From Flavimaribacter sediminis (GTDB lineage Bacteria > Pseudomonadota > Alphaproteobacteria > Rhizobiales > Rhizobiaceae): a stretch of 64,000 nucleotides of DNA. The stretch spans positions 1,240,001 to 1,304,000 of the forward strand of contig NZ_JAICBX010000001.1 of NCBI RefSeq assembly GCF_019492055.1, written 5' to 3'. The translations under genes and the position numbers were made by a program. A model generated the notes under the pieces. It did not search any database and was not told the DNA's origin. It worked only from the letters and a program-made list of their open reading frames with translations. Positions 36,786-45,307 of the stretch are shown one piece after another. Numbering within the stretch: the first letter of the stretch is position 1; every line of letters begins with the position of its first letter.

Positions 36786-37853
36786 TTATTTGCCGTCGAT
36801 ATGCTTGTAGGATGTGCCGTCGGCATAGAGATCCTGGAACGCAAAGTAGCTTTCGCCAATTTTCTCCATCCAGTCATTGCCATCGGCCGCCTGTTCTTCA
36901 GCCTTGGCCATCGCCCAGGTGCGTCCTGCTGCGGTGATCGCGTCGGTCACCTCTTTGGGAAGAACTTCCATGGTGTTGTCGCCGGCCTTGAGTTCCTCCA
37001 TAGCAACAATATCCTGCATTCCCGACTGTAGATAGCTTTCAAACACAGCGAGTTTTGCGGCGGTAGTCACAACGTCCTTCAGGTCGTCGGGCAAAGCGTC
37101 CCAGGTTTCCTGCTTCACGATGAACTCGTTGATGCCGGCGGGGAAATGCAATCCCGGACCGATAATGAACTTGGCGGCCTTCTGCAGTCCTGCGATCTGA
37201 TTGTCTGCGGGACCCGACCACTCGGCTACATCGACGCCTCCGCGATCGAGCATCTGGTAGACTTCCGAGCCGGTGACGAAGACCGGCGCCGCACCGAATT
37301 CATCGGCCAGGATCGACGCCCAGCCGCCTGCTGCGCGGAATTTCAGACCTTTGAGATCCTCGACGGAATTGATTTCCTTGTGCGAATGCCAGAGTTCCGT
37401 GCCAACGACGCCGCCAACAAGTGAGTGAAGGCCAAGGGTGTCGCGCTTGAATTCCGTCAGGAGGTCCTGGCCGCCGCCTTCATAGAGCCAGTAGAGCATT
37501 GTTTCCGGGCCCATGCCGCCCGGGTGACCGGCGTAGAATGTGTTGGCCGGATCTTCGTTGACGGCATAGAGCGGCGTAATCATTGCTGCATCGGCGGTGC
37601 CGTCCAGCACCGCTTCGTAATTCTGGGTGGCCGGCGCCAGAACGCCGACGGGGTAGGGCTCGATGACCAGTCGCCCCTCCGACAACTGGTTTACCCGATT
37701 CGTGAAGGGTTCGACGATGTTCTTCCACAATCCCCACGTTTCGCCGGCATAACTGGACATGCGCCATACTATGGGGTCGTCCTGCGCCAGGGCCTGGGAG
37801 GCAGGCAAGAGGGTCGAGGCGACGATAAAGGCTGCCTTGAGGGTATGTTTCAT
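36786..37853 (-). CDS. dctP: TRAP transporter substrate-binding protein DctP
   Basis: The 355-residue protein has a signal peptide (MKHTLKAAFIVASTLLPASQ, cut near ALA-Q) and the DctP fold, with LKGLKFRAAGGWASILADEFGA and GGVDVAEWSGPADNQIAGL. The middle Arg normally contacts a substrate carboxylate; here it is in KFRAAGG. The subgroup is that of the TakP-like/chloroaromatic receptors. ATG 37853 follows AGGAGAG. It heads the minus-strand operon dctPQM-large-medium-small; candidate operators lie 160-190 bp upstream. Confidence 0.88.
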   Translation of the reverse strand: MKHTLKAAFIVASTLLPASQALAQDDPIVWRMSSYAGETWGLWKNIVEPFTNRVNQLSEGRLVIEPYPVGVLAPATQNYEAVLDGTADAAMITPLYAVNEDPANTFYAGHPGGMGPETMLYWLYEGGGQDLLTEFKRDTLGLHSLVGGVVGTELWHSHKEINSVEDLKGLKFRAAGGWASILADEFGAAPVFVTGSEVYQMLDRGGVDVAEWSGPADNQIAGLQKAAKFIIGPGLHFPAGINEFIVKQETWDALPDDLKDVVTTAAKLAVFESYLQSGMQDIVAMEELKAGDNTMEVLPKEVTDAITAAGRTWAMAKAEEQAADGNDWMEKIGESYFAFQDLYADGTSYKHIDGK

Positions 37854-38553
37854 TGATCTCTCCTGTTGAGTCTGGTCTCCAGCGATGGAGGTGTGGCATT
37901 CTCGTGTTGTTCGAGACTGACGCGGGGAGCCCCGAAAAGTTTCTGGGGCGTCGGCAACTGCTTCCGGCGAATTGGACTGGGACAGTTTCGCTTCATGCCG
38001 TGGCCTGGGTGTCAGTTCCGTTATTTGTATTATTGTTCCGAATATCGACGCATATGGTGGTTTTGTAAACCGCCTCAATGGCACGTATTTCCGGCATATT
38101 GCACAAATTTACGTCAGATATAATTGGCTGTATAGTGCGGTATTTTGCGAAAATAGCTGTTTTTACAAGATAAATTACTTTCTGCGAAAGTTCCTGCGGT
38201 TTTGCGTGTCGTGCAGTGAGTTAGTCGCGAGTTTTTTTCGCTCGCAATTGGTGTTTCTAATAACGGAACAAATGACTGGTTGTGACTGGGAGGATGCGGT
38301 TGCTGACGCCTATAGGATGCGCCAACGGATCATCGGCGGTTTCAACGCAGATCTCCATCGAAACAATTCAAAGGCTGCTGGTTACCGATTTTCTTGTCTC
38401 AAGATCTGGCGGTAGATACGAAAAATGAGAGGGGGCTCGGAACCCCGTCATGAAATCGAGCGTTTCTAGGAGGAATATTCAATTTTAATCCGTTTTCCAT
38501 ATCCCCTCATTCCGAGGCGAAGTGGAAGACCAAGGCCCAAGGCAAAGAAAAGA
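37854..38553. promoter_or_regulatory. 700-bp AT-rich divergent regulatory region
   Basis: No convincing gene is present; the longest plus-strand frame (37972-38415) is Cys/Phe/Arg-rich and unlike any family I know. The region contains GTTCCG at 38015-38020 and 38035-38040, 20 bp apart, the latter inside TATTGTTCCGAATAT (38031-38045), identical to 18763-18777. It also has CGGAAC in the opposite orientation at 38264-38269. These are probably binding sites for the IclR regulator controlling the dctP operon. Confidence 0.5.
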
Positions 38554-39225
38554 GTGAAGCGTAGAGAGTTTCTTGCAGGCGGCGCAAGCCTGCTCGGTCT
38601 GGCGGCGGCAGGATGTGTGTCGGCTCCGGGGCCATTGCCGGACAGACAGGGATATGGCGTCAACGCCGGAGTTCCGTCTTATTACCGATCTTTGTACGGG
38701 CCGATGCCACAGGAACGCTTTCCTGTTCCGGCTGTTGATTTGAGCCAGGTTCCGGAGCGATTCTGGCGCCGGGAAGTCGACTACTACGCAGGTTATCCGG
38801 TCGGTTCCCTTGTCGTCGATACGAATGAATTTTATCTGTATCTCGTACAGCCGAACAGCACGGCGATACGCTACGGCGTGGGCCTCGGACGCGCCGGTTT
38901 TTCCTGGTCCGGCAATGGCTACATCGAATGGAAGCAAGCCTGGCCGACATGGACGCCTCCCGCAAGCATGATCGCCAGACAGCCGGAACTCGCCAGGTGG
39001 AGCGCCGAGAACGGCGGCATGCCGCCCGGTCTCGACAACCCCCTCGGCGCGCGCGCGCTGTATATATTTCAGAACGGCAAGGACACGCTTTACCGGATTC
39101 ACGGGTCGCCTGAGTACTGGTCGATCGGTCGGGCGGTTTCCAGCGGCTGCGTGAGACTGATGAACCAGGATATCGTCGACTTGTACAATCGAGTGCCCGT
39201 CGGTTCAAAGTTGATGGTCATCTGA
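38554..39225 (+). CDS. L,D-transpeptidase, Tat/lipoprotein signal
   Basis: The 223-residue protein has a YkuD domain with the catalytic stretch HGSPEYWSIGRAVSSGCVRL, where the Cys attacks the peptide stem, in a SSGCVRL motif. The N-terminus KRREFLAGG has a twin-arginine look followed by a lipobox LAAAGC, so it may be a Tat-exported lipoprotein. Such enzymes form 3-3 cross-links in peptidoglycan or attach proteins to it. The start is GTG at 38554. Confidence 0.85.
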   Translation: MKRREFLAGGASLLGLAAAGCVSAPGPLPDRQGYGVNAGVPSYYRSLYGPMPQERFPVPAVDLSQVPERFWRREVDYYAGYPVGSLVVDTNEFYLYLVQPNSTAIRYGVGLGRAGFSWSGNGYIEWKQAWPTWTPPASMIARQPELARWSAENGGMPPGLDNPLGARALYIFQNGKDTLYRIHGSPEYWSIGRAVSSGCVRLMNQDIVDLYNRVPVGSKLMVI

Positions 39226-39348
39226 CGTAATAAAGAGGAATAACCTTCTTGAGACGACGTATCCGGGCGCCTGGGTGGAAATGAAGCTGAGGGACTTGGT
39301 ATAAAAATCTTAATAACGGAGAAGTATTCCAGTACAGTATGCTTCTGA

Positions 39349-40428
39349 GTGCAGGAGGTGACGCTGGAAAAACTTCTCTACGCCTATGCATGCCTTCTGG
39401 CGGTTTTAACTCTCATGGCTGCGACCAGCGCCAGTTCTGACAAATGGCCAACCGGGCGCGCGTTTCGCTATGTGGCGCTGAACGCCGCAATTCTCGCATC
39501 CTTTGCCGTCAATCTGGCTATAACATCCGCTGCGGGAATACCCGCGGCAGGGCCTCTTGCCTTTCATGGCGCCTTGATCCTGCTCTATGTCTCGTATCCT
39601 GTCGCGGCGACCGCGATCGCGTTGCTGGTGGCGTACATTGTCCTGGCGAAAAATTCCGAGCTTTCGATTCTCGTAGAACTCGTCCCGATGTTGGGCGTTG
39701 CTCTGACGCTGAGAGTGATCGGCCGGGACACTTATCGGGTCACCTGGCCGGTGAAAGTGGTGTCTATTGCCGCCGCCGCGGCGCTCGCTTCCATTGTCTC
39801 TACAATCCTGTCCGGCGCGTCTCTGCAGGTCGTCATTGGCAATTTTGTAATGACTGCGCTGGTCGTCTCGGCAGGCGCCTATTTCTTTGAACGAGAGAAA
39901 GCATTGCGCGATCGTCGAGCCTATTGGCGGGAAAGAGCGCAAACAGACCATCTGACGACGCTCTATAACCGCAGTCGTTTCGAACGCGACATCTCTGTTC
40001 TGGTGGAAAACAACGATGTTGGCCTCCTGCTCATCGACGCCGACAATTTCAAGATGGTCAATGATCGGTTCGGGCACGAGGCGGGTGATATCGCGCTTAC
40101 CCACATTTCGCAGGTGCTGTACAGCGAATTGGCGGATCCCCAGAAGGCCTATCGCATAGGCGGGGAGGAATTCGCCGTCATCATCTGCGACAATTCCAGC
40201 GCGCGAATCGTCGCGATTGCGGAAAGCATTCGGGGCAAAATCGAGACGAGTTCTCTGATCGTCAATGGCCAGTCCCTCAAGATGACCGTTAGTATAGGTC
40301 TGACGCTTGGGAAGAAAGGCGATAGTCCGGCTGAAGTCATGCGACAGGCCGATAAAAGTCTTTACCGGGCAAAGGATCGCGGCAGAAACTGTGTCGATGT
40401 ATTTGAAGAGGCGCGCTCCGCAGCGTAG
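39349..40428 (+). CDS. Membrane diguanylate cyclase (GGDEF)
   Basis: The ~359-residue protein has about six membrane segments in the first 185 residues, a short linker and a GGDEF domain. The active loop is RIGGEEF (residues 271-275, GGEEF), with TDHLTTLYNRSRF and DADNFKMVNDRFGHEAGD earlier. It should make cyclic di-GMP. No RxxD inhibitory site is seen before GGEEF. The sensory input by the membrane part is unknown. The start is uncertain: GTG 39349 overlaps the AGGAGG that could serve a later start. A response regulator follows after 38 bp. Confidence 0.85.
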   Translation: MQEVTLEKLLYAYACLLAVLTLMAATSASSDKWPTGRAFRYVALNAAILASFAVNLAITSAAGIPAAGPLAFHGALILLYVSYPVAATAIALLVAYIVLAKNSELSILVELVPMLGVALTLRVIGRDTYRVTWPVKVVSIAAAAALASIVSTILSGASLQVVIGNFVMTALVVSAGAYFFEREKALRDRRAYWRERAQTDHLTTLYNRSRFERDISVLVENNDVGLLLIDADNFKMVNDRFGHEAGDIALTHISQVLYSELADPQKAYRIGGEEFAVIICDNSSARIVAIAESIRGKIETSSLIVNGQSLKMTVSIGLTLGKKGDSPAEVMRQADKSLYRAKDRGRNCVDVFEEARSAA

Positions 40429-40466
40429 CGGTTCTCGCCCAATCCATATTCAGAAGGTAATCCAAT

Positions 40467-40874
40467 TTGGAACCGAATAGTGAGCAATCAGGCAAGTCGA
40501 TCCTCATCGTGGACGACGATGCATTCGACAGAAGCCTGATAACGCGCAATTTGCGGACGGAACTGCCCAATTATGATCTGGTGGAAGTGTCGGACAGCAG
40601 TCAGGTGATCTCCGCAATGGAGCATCGCCGGCCCAAACTGGTTCTCCTCGACATCTGGATGCCGTCGCCCGACGGTTTCGAGGTGCTTGAGGCGATCAGA
40701 GCCAGCAAGGAGTATGCGGAATTGCCGGTCATCATGCTCTCGAGTTCGACCAATCCGGTAGACAAGAGCAGAGCCAAGTCGCGCGGCGCCAATGGATATG
40801 AGGTCAAGCCGGCCAGTCTCGCAGGATACAGAACGCTCGCGAAAGCGGTGTCCGCCCGCTTGCAGGAAGGCTAG
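40467..40874 (+). CDS. Single-domain response regulator
   Basis: The 135-residue protein is a bare receiver domain: acidic pocket VDDD (Asp16-18), phospho-acceptor Asp62 in VLLDIWMP, Ser92 in IMLSSS and Lys114 in YEVKP. There is no output domain, so it works through protein contacts like CheY. TTG start. It lies between the diguanylate cyclase and a convergent PAS histidine kinase, a likely partner. Confidence 0.88.
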   Translation: MEPNSEQSGKSILIVDDDAFDRSLITRNLRTELPNYDLVEVSDSSQVISAMEHRRPKLVLLDIWMPSPDGFEVLEAIRASKEYAELPVIMLSSSTNPVDKSRAKSRGANGYEVKPASLAGYRTLAKAVSARLQEG

Positions 40875-40902
40875 TTTTTCGACGAACGCTTTGGCGCGTT
40901 GC

Positions 40903-41979
40903 CTAGATAATCTGGCCAGGTATCTGGAAGCAGATAGTCGCGCCTTTGTCGAATTCGGAATCGTCGACCCAGAGAGTTCCGCCGCGCACCTCGATCAGTT
41001 GCTTTACGGCGGCGAGGCCGAATCCATGGACGGCGCCTTGCGCGTCTGAATGCGGTGCGCCCCCGATCGGATGGTCTTTCGATCCGAAACCCTTGCCGTC
41101 GTCCGACACCTTGATCACGAGCCATTCGCCGTCTCTGTCTGCAATCTCGTCAACGAGAACGGCGACGCGCGATTTGGAGAACTTGATGGCGTTGTCCAGC
41201 AGATTTCTCAAAACAATCTGGAGAGCCGCCTTGTCCGTCGTTACCTGGCAGTTCGGGAGGGAAACTGATTTCTTGGATAGAGGATCAAGTATAGCCACCA
41301 GATCCGAGCAGATATGCTGCAGATCGACTGTCTGGTGAGGCGCAAGGTCCAGCGTCAGCGACCGCGCATAGGACAGCATGTCGTCGATCTGGGACAGCGC
41401 CTTTTGAGTCATGTCGCCGGCCTTGGCCAATAGCTCGGTCTTGCCGTCGCCCAGATCCTCGAAACCTTCGCTAATCATCTCGACAATCAGGCCGATTTGG
41501 CGCAATGGCCCCCTCAGATCATGGGCCGCAGTCGACGTGAACAGCGAAAGATCATCGTTCAGGGCTTTGATTTTTGCGTTGCTCTCGGCCTGCTTGAACT
41601 GGGTTTCCTTGAATTCGGTGATGTCGGTCGCGATACCGATAATTCCGGTTATCACGTCGCCCGTTCGGATCGGCGACAGCGTTGTCTGCCACCATATCGG
41701 ACCTGTCGAAAGATCGATATTTTCCTCATAGGTGTACGCCGCATTGCTGCTCAGACATTTGCGGTAGTTTTTTGTTATCGTGTCGGCGGTCCGCGCAGGC
41801 AGGAAATCGTATGGAGATTTGCCGAAAACCTCCTCCTGCTTCAGGCCGCTCATCTGTTCATGCCTGCGATTGAGCTTTCGAAACTGAAATTTTTCGGCGG
41901 GCAGAACATCGAGCACGAAGATTGGCACCTCGATGGAATCGAGGATTTCTTCCGAGTAGATCACGGAGGACATCGTCAT
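40903..41979 (-). CDS. PAS-domain sensor histidine kinase
   Basis: The 358-residue soluble protein has a PAS/PAC domain (about 10-130, ending GIIGIATDITEFKETQ), a HisKA domain with AAHDLRGPLRQI (phospho-acceptor His153), and a HATPase_c domain with NLLDNAIKFSKS, SDDGKGFG and GFGLAAVKQL. It is a hybrid-free kinase of cytoplasmic location. It converges with the response regulator gene, 28 bp away, which suggests that they form a pair. Confidence 0.88.
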   Translation of the reverse strand: MTMSSVIYSEEILDSIEVPIFVLDVLPAEKFQFRKLNRRHEQMSGLKQEEVFGKSPYDFLPARTADTITKNYRKCLSSNAAYTYEENIDLSTGPIWWQTTLSPIRTGDVITGIIGIATDITEFKETQFKQAESNAKIKALNDDLSLFTSTAAHDLRGPLRQIGLIVEMISEGFEDLGDGKTELLAKAGDMTQKALSQIDDMLSYARSLTLDLAPHQTVDLQHICSDLVAILDPLSKKSVSLPNCQVTTDKAALQIVLRNLLDNAIKFSKSRVAVLVDEIADRDGEWLVIKVSDDGKGFGSKDHPIGGAPHSDAQGAVHGFGLAAVKQLIEVRGGTLWVDDSEFDKGATICFQIPGQII

Positions 41980-41986
41980 GCGAGGT

Positions 41987-43795
41987 TCAGCCGTTTACGG
42001 CGCTCACCAGTTCTCTGACCTTCTTGGTGTGCGCAACGGCCTGCTGCGCGCCGCGCGTCTGCGTAAGCAGGTCGAATGAGCTGTCTTCGTCGTCGGTGAC
42101 TGCGGTCATCGCCTTGTCGGTGTAGTGCGCCGAATTCGGGTCGCGCTTCACGGTTCGAGCCAGCAGCAGTAGATCAATGATCGCGCGAAGGATCCGGCCG
42201 TGTTTCACTACCGTCTCGCCGACGTAGCGCGGCCAGAACACGACAGGATGTTCCCGGGGCAGGCCATGCCGACGCTCGTCGGGGTGCTTGAGCCGCAGGA
42301 CGCCGCTTTGCAGCGGATGAACGCGTTCCAGCGGAACCGTCGTTTTGAAGGTGAAAAGCACCTTGAGCAATCGGAACAGCGGAACGCCCGATCCTGCGGC
42401 GCGACGCAGCAATGTCAGCGTGTGTTCCTTCGAATAATAGAGCGACCAGGCCTCCTCGTAGATGGCCTTGAACTCCTCGTTGCTCATCTTCTCATGAGCA
42501 GTGCAGACATGCTCGAGATCGTAGATATTGAGATCGGGCTCCATGGCGATGCCCTGGTTCCACAGCTTCTGATGGTCTTCGGAGCCGGGCAGGGGCGTAA
42601 GCAGGAAGAATTCGATGATATCGAGCGGCAGTTCCTCCTGGATGATTTCGATATCCCGGCGTATCGATTCCGGTGTGTCGGCAGGAAAACCAAGAATGTA
42701 TCCGGCCATGGTGATGATGCCCTGATCCTTCCAGGCCAAAAGCATCTTGCGGTATTCGGTAATCTTGTTCTGACGCTTCTTCGCGCTCGCCAGATTGTCC
42801 GGGTTGACGTTCTCGAGACCGATGAAAACGCGCGTCATGCCGGCGCGTTTGGCCTTCTCGATAAAGTTCTCGATCTTGTGGCACAAAGTGTCGACCTGGA
42901 TCATCAATCCGATCGGTATGCCGTCGCGCTCACGCAGCAATATCAGCCTGTCGAAGATCGCTTCCCAGTGTCTGTTCCGGGCGAAGTTGTCGTCCGTGAT
43001 GAAGAACTTGCTGATGCCCTGTTCCCAGTTGAGACGCACGATCTCTTCTATGTCGTCGGCGGAACGGAATCGCGACTTGCGTCCCTGCACGTTGATGATC
43101 GTGCAGAAGGAACACTGGTAGGGGCAGCCGCGGCCGGCGTCGAAACTTGTGCTGAGCCCCAGCGTACGCTTGACGTTGACCTTTGGCAGAATGGGCACTG
43201 GCGTTTCATTGAGGCCAGGCAGGTCGTTCATGAAATTGTAGACTGGCTGGAGCTTGTTCGCGGCTGCGTCGATCAGCACCTGGTCCAATCGGCCTTCCGC
43301 TTCGCCGGCGAACATGGCGACGCCGAGCTCGCGGCAGGCGTCCAGTTCGATGGCCTTTCCGTCCAGCATCGCCAGGCAACCGGAAATATGGAATCCGCCC
43401 ATCGCTACCGGAACGCCGGCGTCTCTAAACGGCCGCGCGATATCAAGGGCGCGCGGATACTGGTTCGACTGAACGCCGACAAGGGCGACCATCCCGAAAT
43501 TATCGTTCTGGCGCAGTGTCTTCAGCAACGATTTGGTTTTGACGCGCGTATTGGTTTCGTCGATGATGGTAATGTCAATGTCGACGTCTTCGCCGAGGAC
43601 ACGACGCTCCGCGCAATCGGCCGCTATGCCGTAAACCGCAGCGAGAGAATTGGACGGAATCATTGCGCGCCACCAGCGAATGACGTAGCCGTCATCGTCA
43701 TAGTGTGATGGTTTGATCAGGATAAGCTGGAAGCGGCGTTTGGCTTGTTTGGGGTCTGCCAAGTAAATGTCCCTGTATTCGGATTTCGCGGACAT
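41987..43795 (-). CDS. B12-binding radical SAM protein
   Basis: The ~602-residue protein has an N-terminal cobalamin-binding-like Rossmann region (about 20-195) and a radical SAM core with GCPYQCSFCTI (Cys224, Cys228, Cys231 bind the 4Fe-4S cluster), followed by GISKFFITDDNFARN and VFIGLENVNPDNL. The C-terminal ~130 residues are of unknown fold. Such proteins perform radical methylation or rearrangement; the substrate is unknown. ATG 43795 is chosen because it is where similarity to the family seems to start; there is no clear ribosome-binding site, and the frame extends back to 43981. Confidence 0.8.
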   Translation of the reverse strand: MSAKSEYRDIYLADPKQAKRRFQLILIKPSHYDDDGYVIRWWRAMIPSNSLAAVYGIAADCAERRVLGEDVDIDITIIDETNTRVKTKSLLKTLRQNDNFGMVALVGVQSNQYPRALDIARPFRDAGVPVAMGGFHISGCLAMLDGKAIELDACRELGVAMFAGEAEGRLDQVLIDAAANKLQPVYNFMNDLPGLNETPVPILPKVNVKRTLGLSTSFDAGRGCPYQCSFCTIINVQGRKSRFRSADDIEEIVRLNWEQGISKFFITDDNFARNRHWEAIFDRLILLRERDGIPIGLMIQVDTLCHKIENFIEKAKRAGMTRVFIGLENVNPDNLASAKKRQNKITEYRKMLLAWKDQGIITMAGYILGFPADTPESIRRDIEIIQEELPLDIIEFFLLTPLPGSEDHQKLWNQGIAMEPDLNIYDLEHVCTAHEKMSNEEFKAIYEEAWSLYYSKEHTLTLLRRAAGSGVPLFRLLKVLFTFKTTVPLERVHPLQSGVLRLKHPDERRHGLPREHPVVFWPRYVGETVVKHGRILRAIIDLLLLARTVKRDPNSAHYTDKAMTAVTDDEDSSFDLLTQTRGAQQAVAHTKKVRELVSAVNG

Positions 43796-43995
43796 CGTAT
43801 GTCGAGCGATGCAAAGTTGCCCAACACTATATTCGTTTCCGCCAAAAATATCGACCGTCAATTCCGCAGAATTTTGACAGTCGCGGTTCTCCTCGAACAA
43901 TTGCGCGTGAATTCGACAAAGCAACGACGAAGAAAATTGCGACGTCGCCATGTAGACGAGTTGCGAATCAGATAAGTGCATGCTTATATGTTTTC

Positions 43996-44310
43996 ATGAT
44001 CGAGAACGACATCTTCAAAGCGCTGGCTGATCCGACGCGCCGCGCAATATTTGAAAAACTGGCGAATGGAAGCATGAACGCCAGCGCGCTGCGGGAAGGA
44101 ATCGATATAAGCCAGCCCGCCATGTCCCAACACCTGTCGGTCTTGCGCAATGCAAGTCTCGTCCGGGAAGAACGGCAGGGACGCTTCGTCAACTATGAAG
44201 TCAATCCGGACGGACTGGCGCAGATCGCCGGTTGGCTTGCCAAATACCGCGCTTATTGGCCGGCGCGCATCGACGCGCTCAAGGCTTTGTTGAAGGAAAT
44301 GGATCAATGA
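43996..44310 (+). CDS. ArsR-family transcriptional regulator
   Basis: The 104-residue protein is an ArsR-type winged helix: IFKALADPTRRAIFEKLA, then SQPAMSQHLSVLRNASLV, then GRFVNYEVNP. No metal-binding CxC pair is present, so it belongs to the group linked to SRPBCC proteins. Its stop overlaps the next gene (ATGA). It probably represses this two-gene unit. Confidence 0.87.
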   Translation: MIENDIFKALADPTRRAIFEKLANGSMNASALREGIDISQPAMSQHLSVLRNASLVREERQGRFVNYEVNPDGLAQIAGWLAKYRAYWPARIDALKALLKEMDQ

Positions 44311-44663
44311 AGCATTCGAAGCAAACGCCGCAGAACGAATTGGTTTTCGAGTATTCCCTCGATGCTCCGCCAGAAAAGGTTTGGCGCGCGATCTCTCTCC
44401 AAGAATACCGCGCCGAATGGCTGCCGAACTGCGATCTTGATGAGACGCAGCCGATGGCCGAGACGCCCGGCGAGGAAATAATCTTCCGGATGCGCGAAGA
44501 TGGTCCGCCGTCCGCTTCAAGCACGGTCACGTTTCAGATCAGGTCCGATGTCCGGGGCGGAACGCGTTTGAGGATCATTCATAAGGCGCCGGAAGCAAGG
44601 GCAGGGCGCAAGCCGCCCGTGGCAGCCAATTGCAATGGCGGATGTCTGTTGCGGGCTGCATGA
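44307..44663 (+). CDS. SRPBCC/AHSA1-domain protein
   Basis: The 118-residue protein starts with [17 protein letters not shown] and has a beta-sheet core, as in AHSA1/START-like small-ligand binding proteins. It is on the short side. The ArsR-SRPBCC pair is a common two-gene unit of unknown function; the ligand is not known. It overlaps arsR by four bases. Confidence 0.75.
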   Translation: MKHSKQTPQNELVFEYSLDAPPEKVWRAISLQEYRAEWLPNCDLDETQPMAETPGEEIIFRMREDGPPSASSTVTFQIRSDVRGGTRLRIIHKAPEARAGRKPPVAANCNGGCLLRAA

Positions 44664-44701
44664 TCGTGAAGGCGCCGCGTGACAGGATACAGGAGAAAGT
44701 G

Positions 44702-45307
44702 ATGAGCGGAGCAACGCAATTCGTTCCCGTGGTCGTGGAGCAATCCAGTCGCGGAGATCGCTCTTTCGATATCTATTCGAGGCTACTGCGCGAGCGCATC
44801 GTGTTCCTCAACGGTGAGGTCAATGACGCGATATCGGCTCTGGTGTGCGCCCAGTTGCTGTTGCTTGAGGCCGAGAATCCGAAAAAGCCCATCAACCTCT
44901 ATATCAATTCGCCGGGCGGCGTGGTGACCAGCGGTTTCGCGATCTACGACACGATGCAGTTCATCCAGGCGCCGGTCCACACATTATGCATGGGAACGGC
45001 CCGCTCGATGGGATCCTTCCTTCTGATGGCCGGAGAACCGGGACACCGCATGGCGCTGCCCAACGCCAGTCTTCATGTTCACCAGCCTTTGGGCGGATTT
45101 CAGGGACAGGCGTCGGATATCCTGATCCACGCCGAAGACATCCGGAATACGAAACAGCGTATAACGAGACTCTATGCGGCGCATTGCGGTCGGACCTATG
45201 AGGAGGTGGAGCGCACGCTCGATCGCGATCATTTCATGGCGCCGGATGAAGCATTGGCGTGGGGCTTGATAGACGGCGTGCTCGCCCGGCGCGCTGCGGC
45301 CGCTTGA
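44702..45307 (+). CDS. clpP: ClpP-family ATP-dependent protease subunit (paralogue)
   Basis: The 201-residue protein has the full ClpP triad: Ser102 in GTARSMGSF, His127 in [16 protein letters not shown], and Asp176 in LDRDHFMAP. The N-terminus [19 protein letters not shown] is typical of ClpP. The Ser site has TARSMGS rather than the more usual AASMGA, so it is likely one of the extra ClpP paralogues found in rhizobia, not the main one next to clpX. It lies alone. ATG 44702 follows AGGAG. Confidence 0.9.
   Translation: MSGATQFVPVVVEQSSRGDRSFDIYSRLLRERIVFLNGEVNDAISALVCAQLLLLEAENPKKPINLYINSPGGVVTSGFAIYDTMQFIQAPVHTLCMGTARSMGSFLLMAGEPGHRMALPNASLHVHQPLGGFQGQASDILIHAEDIRNTKQRITRLYAAHCGRTYEEVERTLDRDHFMAPDEALAWGLIDGVLARRAAAA

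Noticed and set aside
37972-38415. A 147-codon frame in the gap before the L,D-transpeptidase gene
   Set aside because: The composition is not protein-like (clusters of Cys, Phe, Tyr), there is no ribosome-binding site, and the proposed operators lie inside it.
42200-43708. A 502-codon plus-strand frame
   Set aside because: It is antisense to the radical SAM gene, whose Cys motif and domain order are clear.
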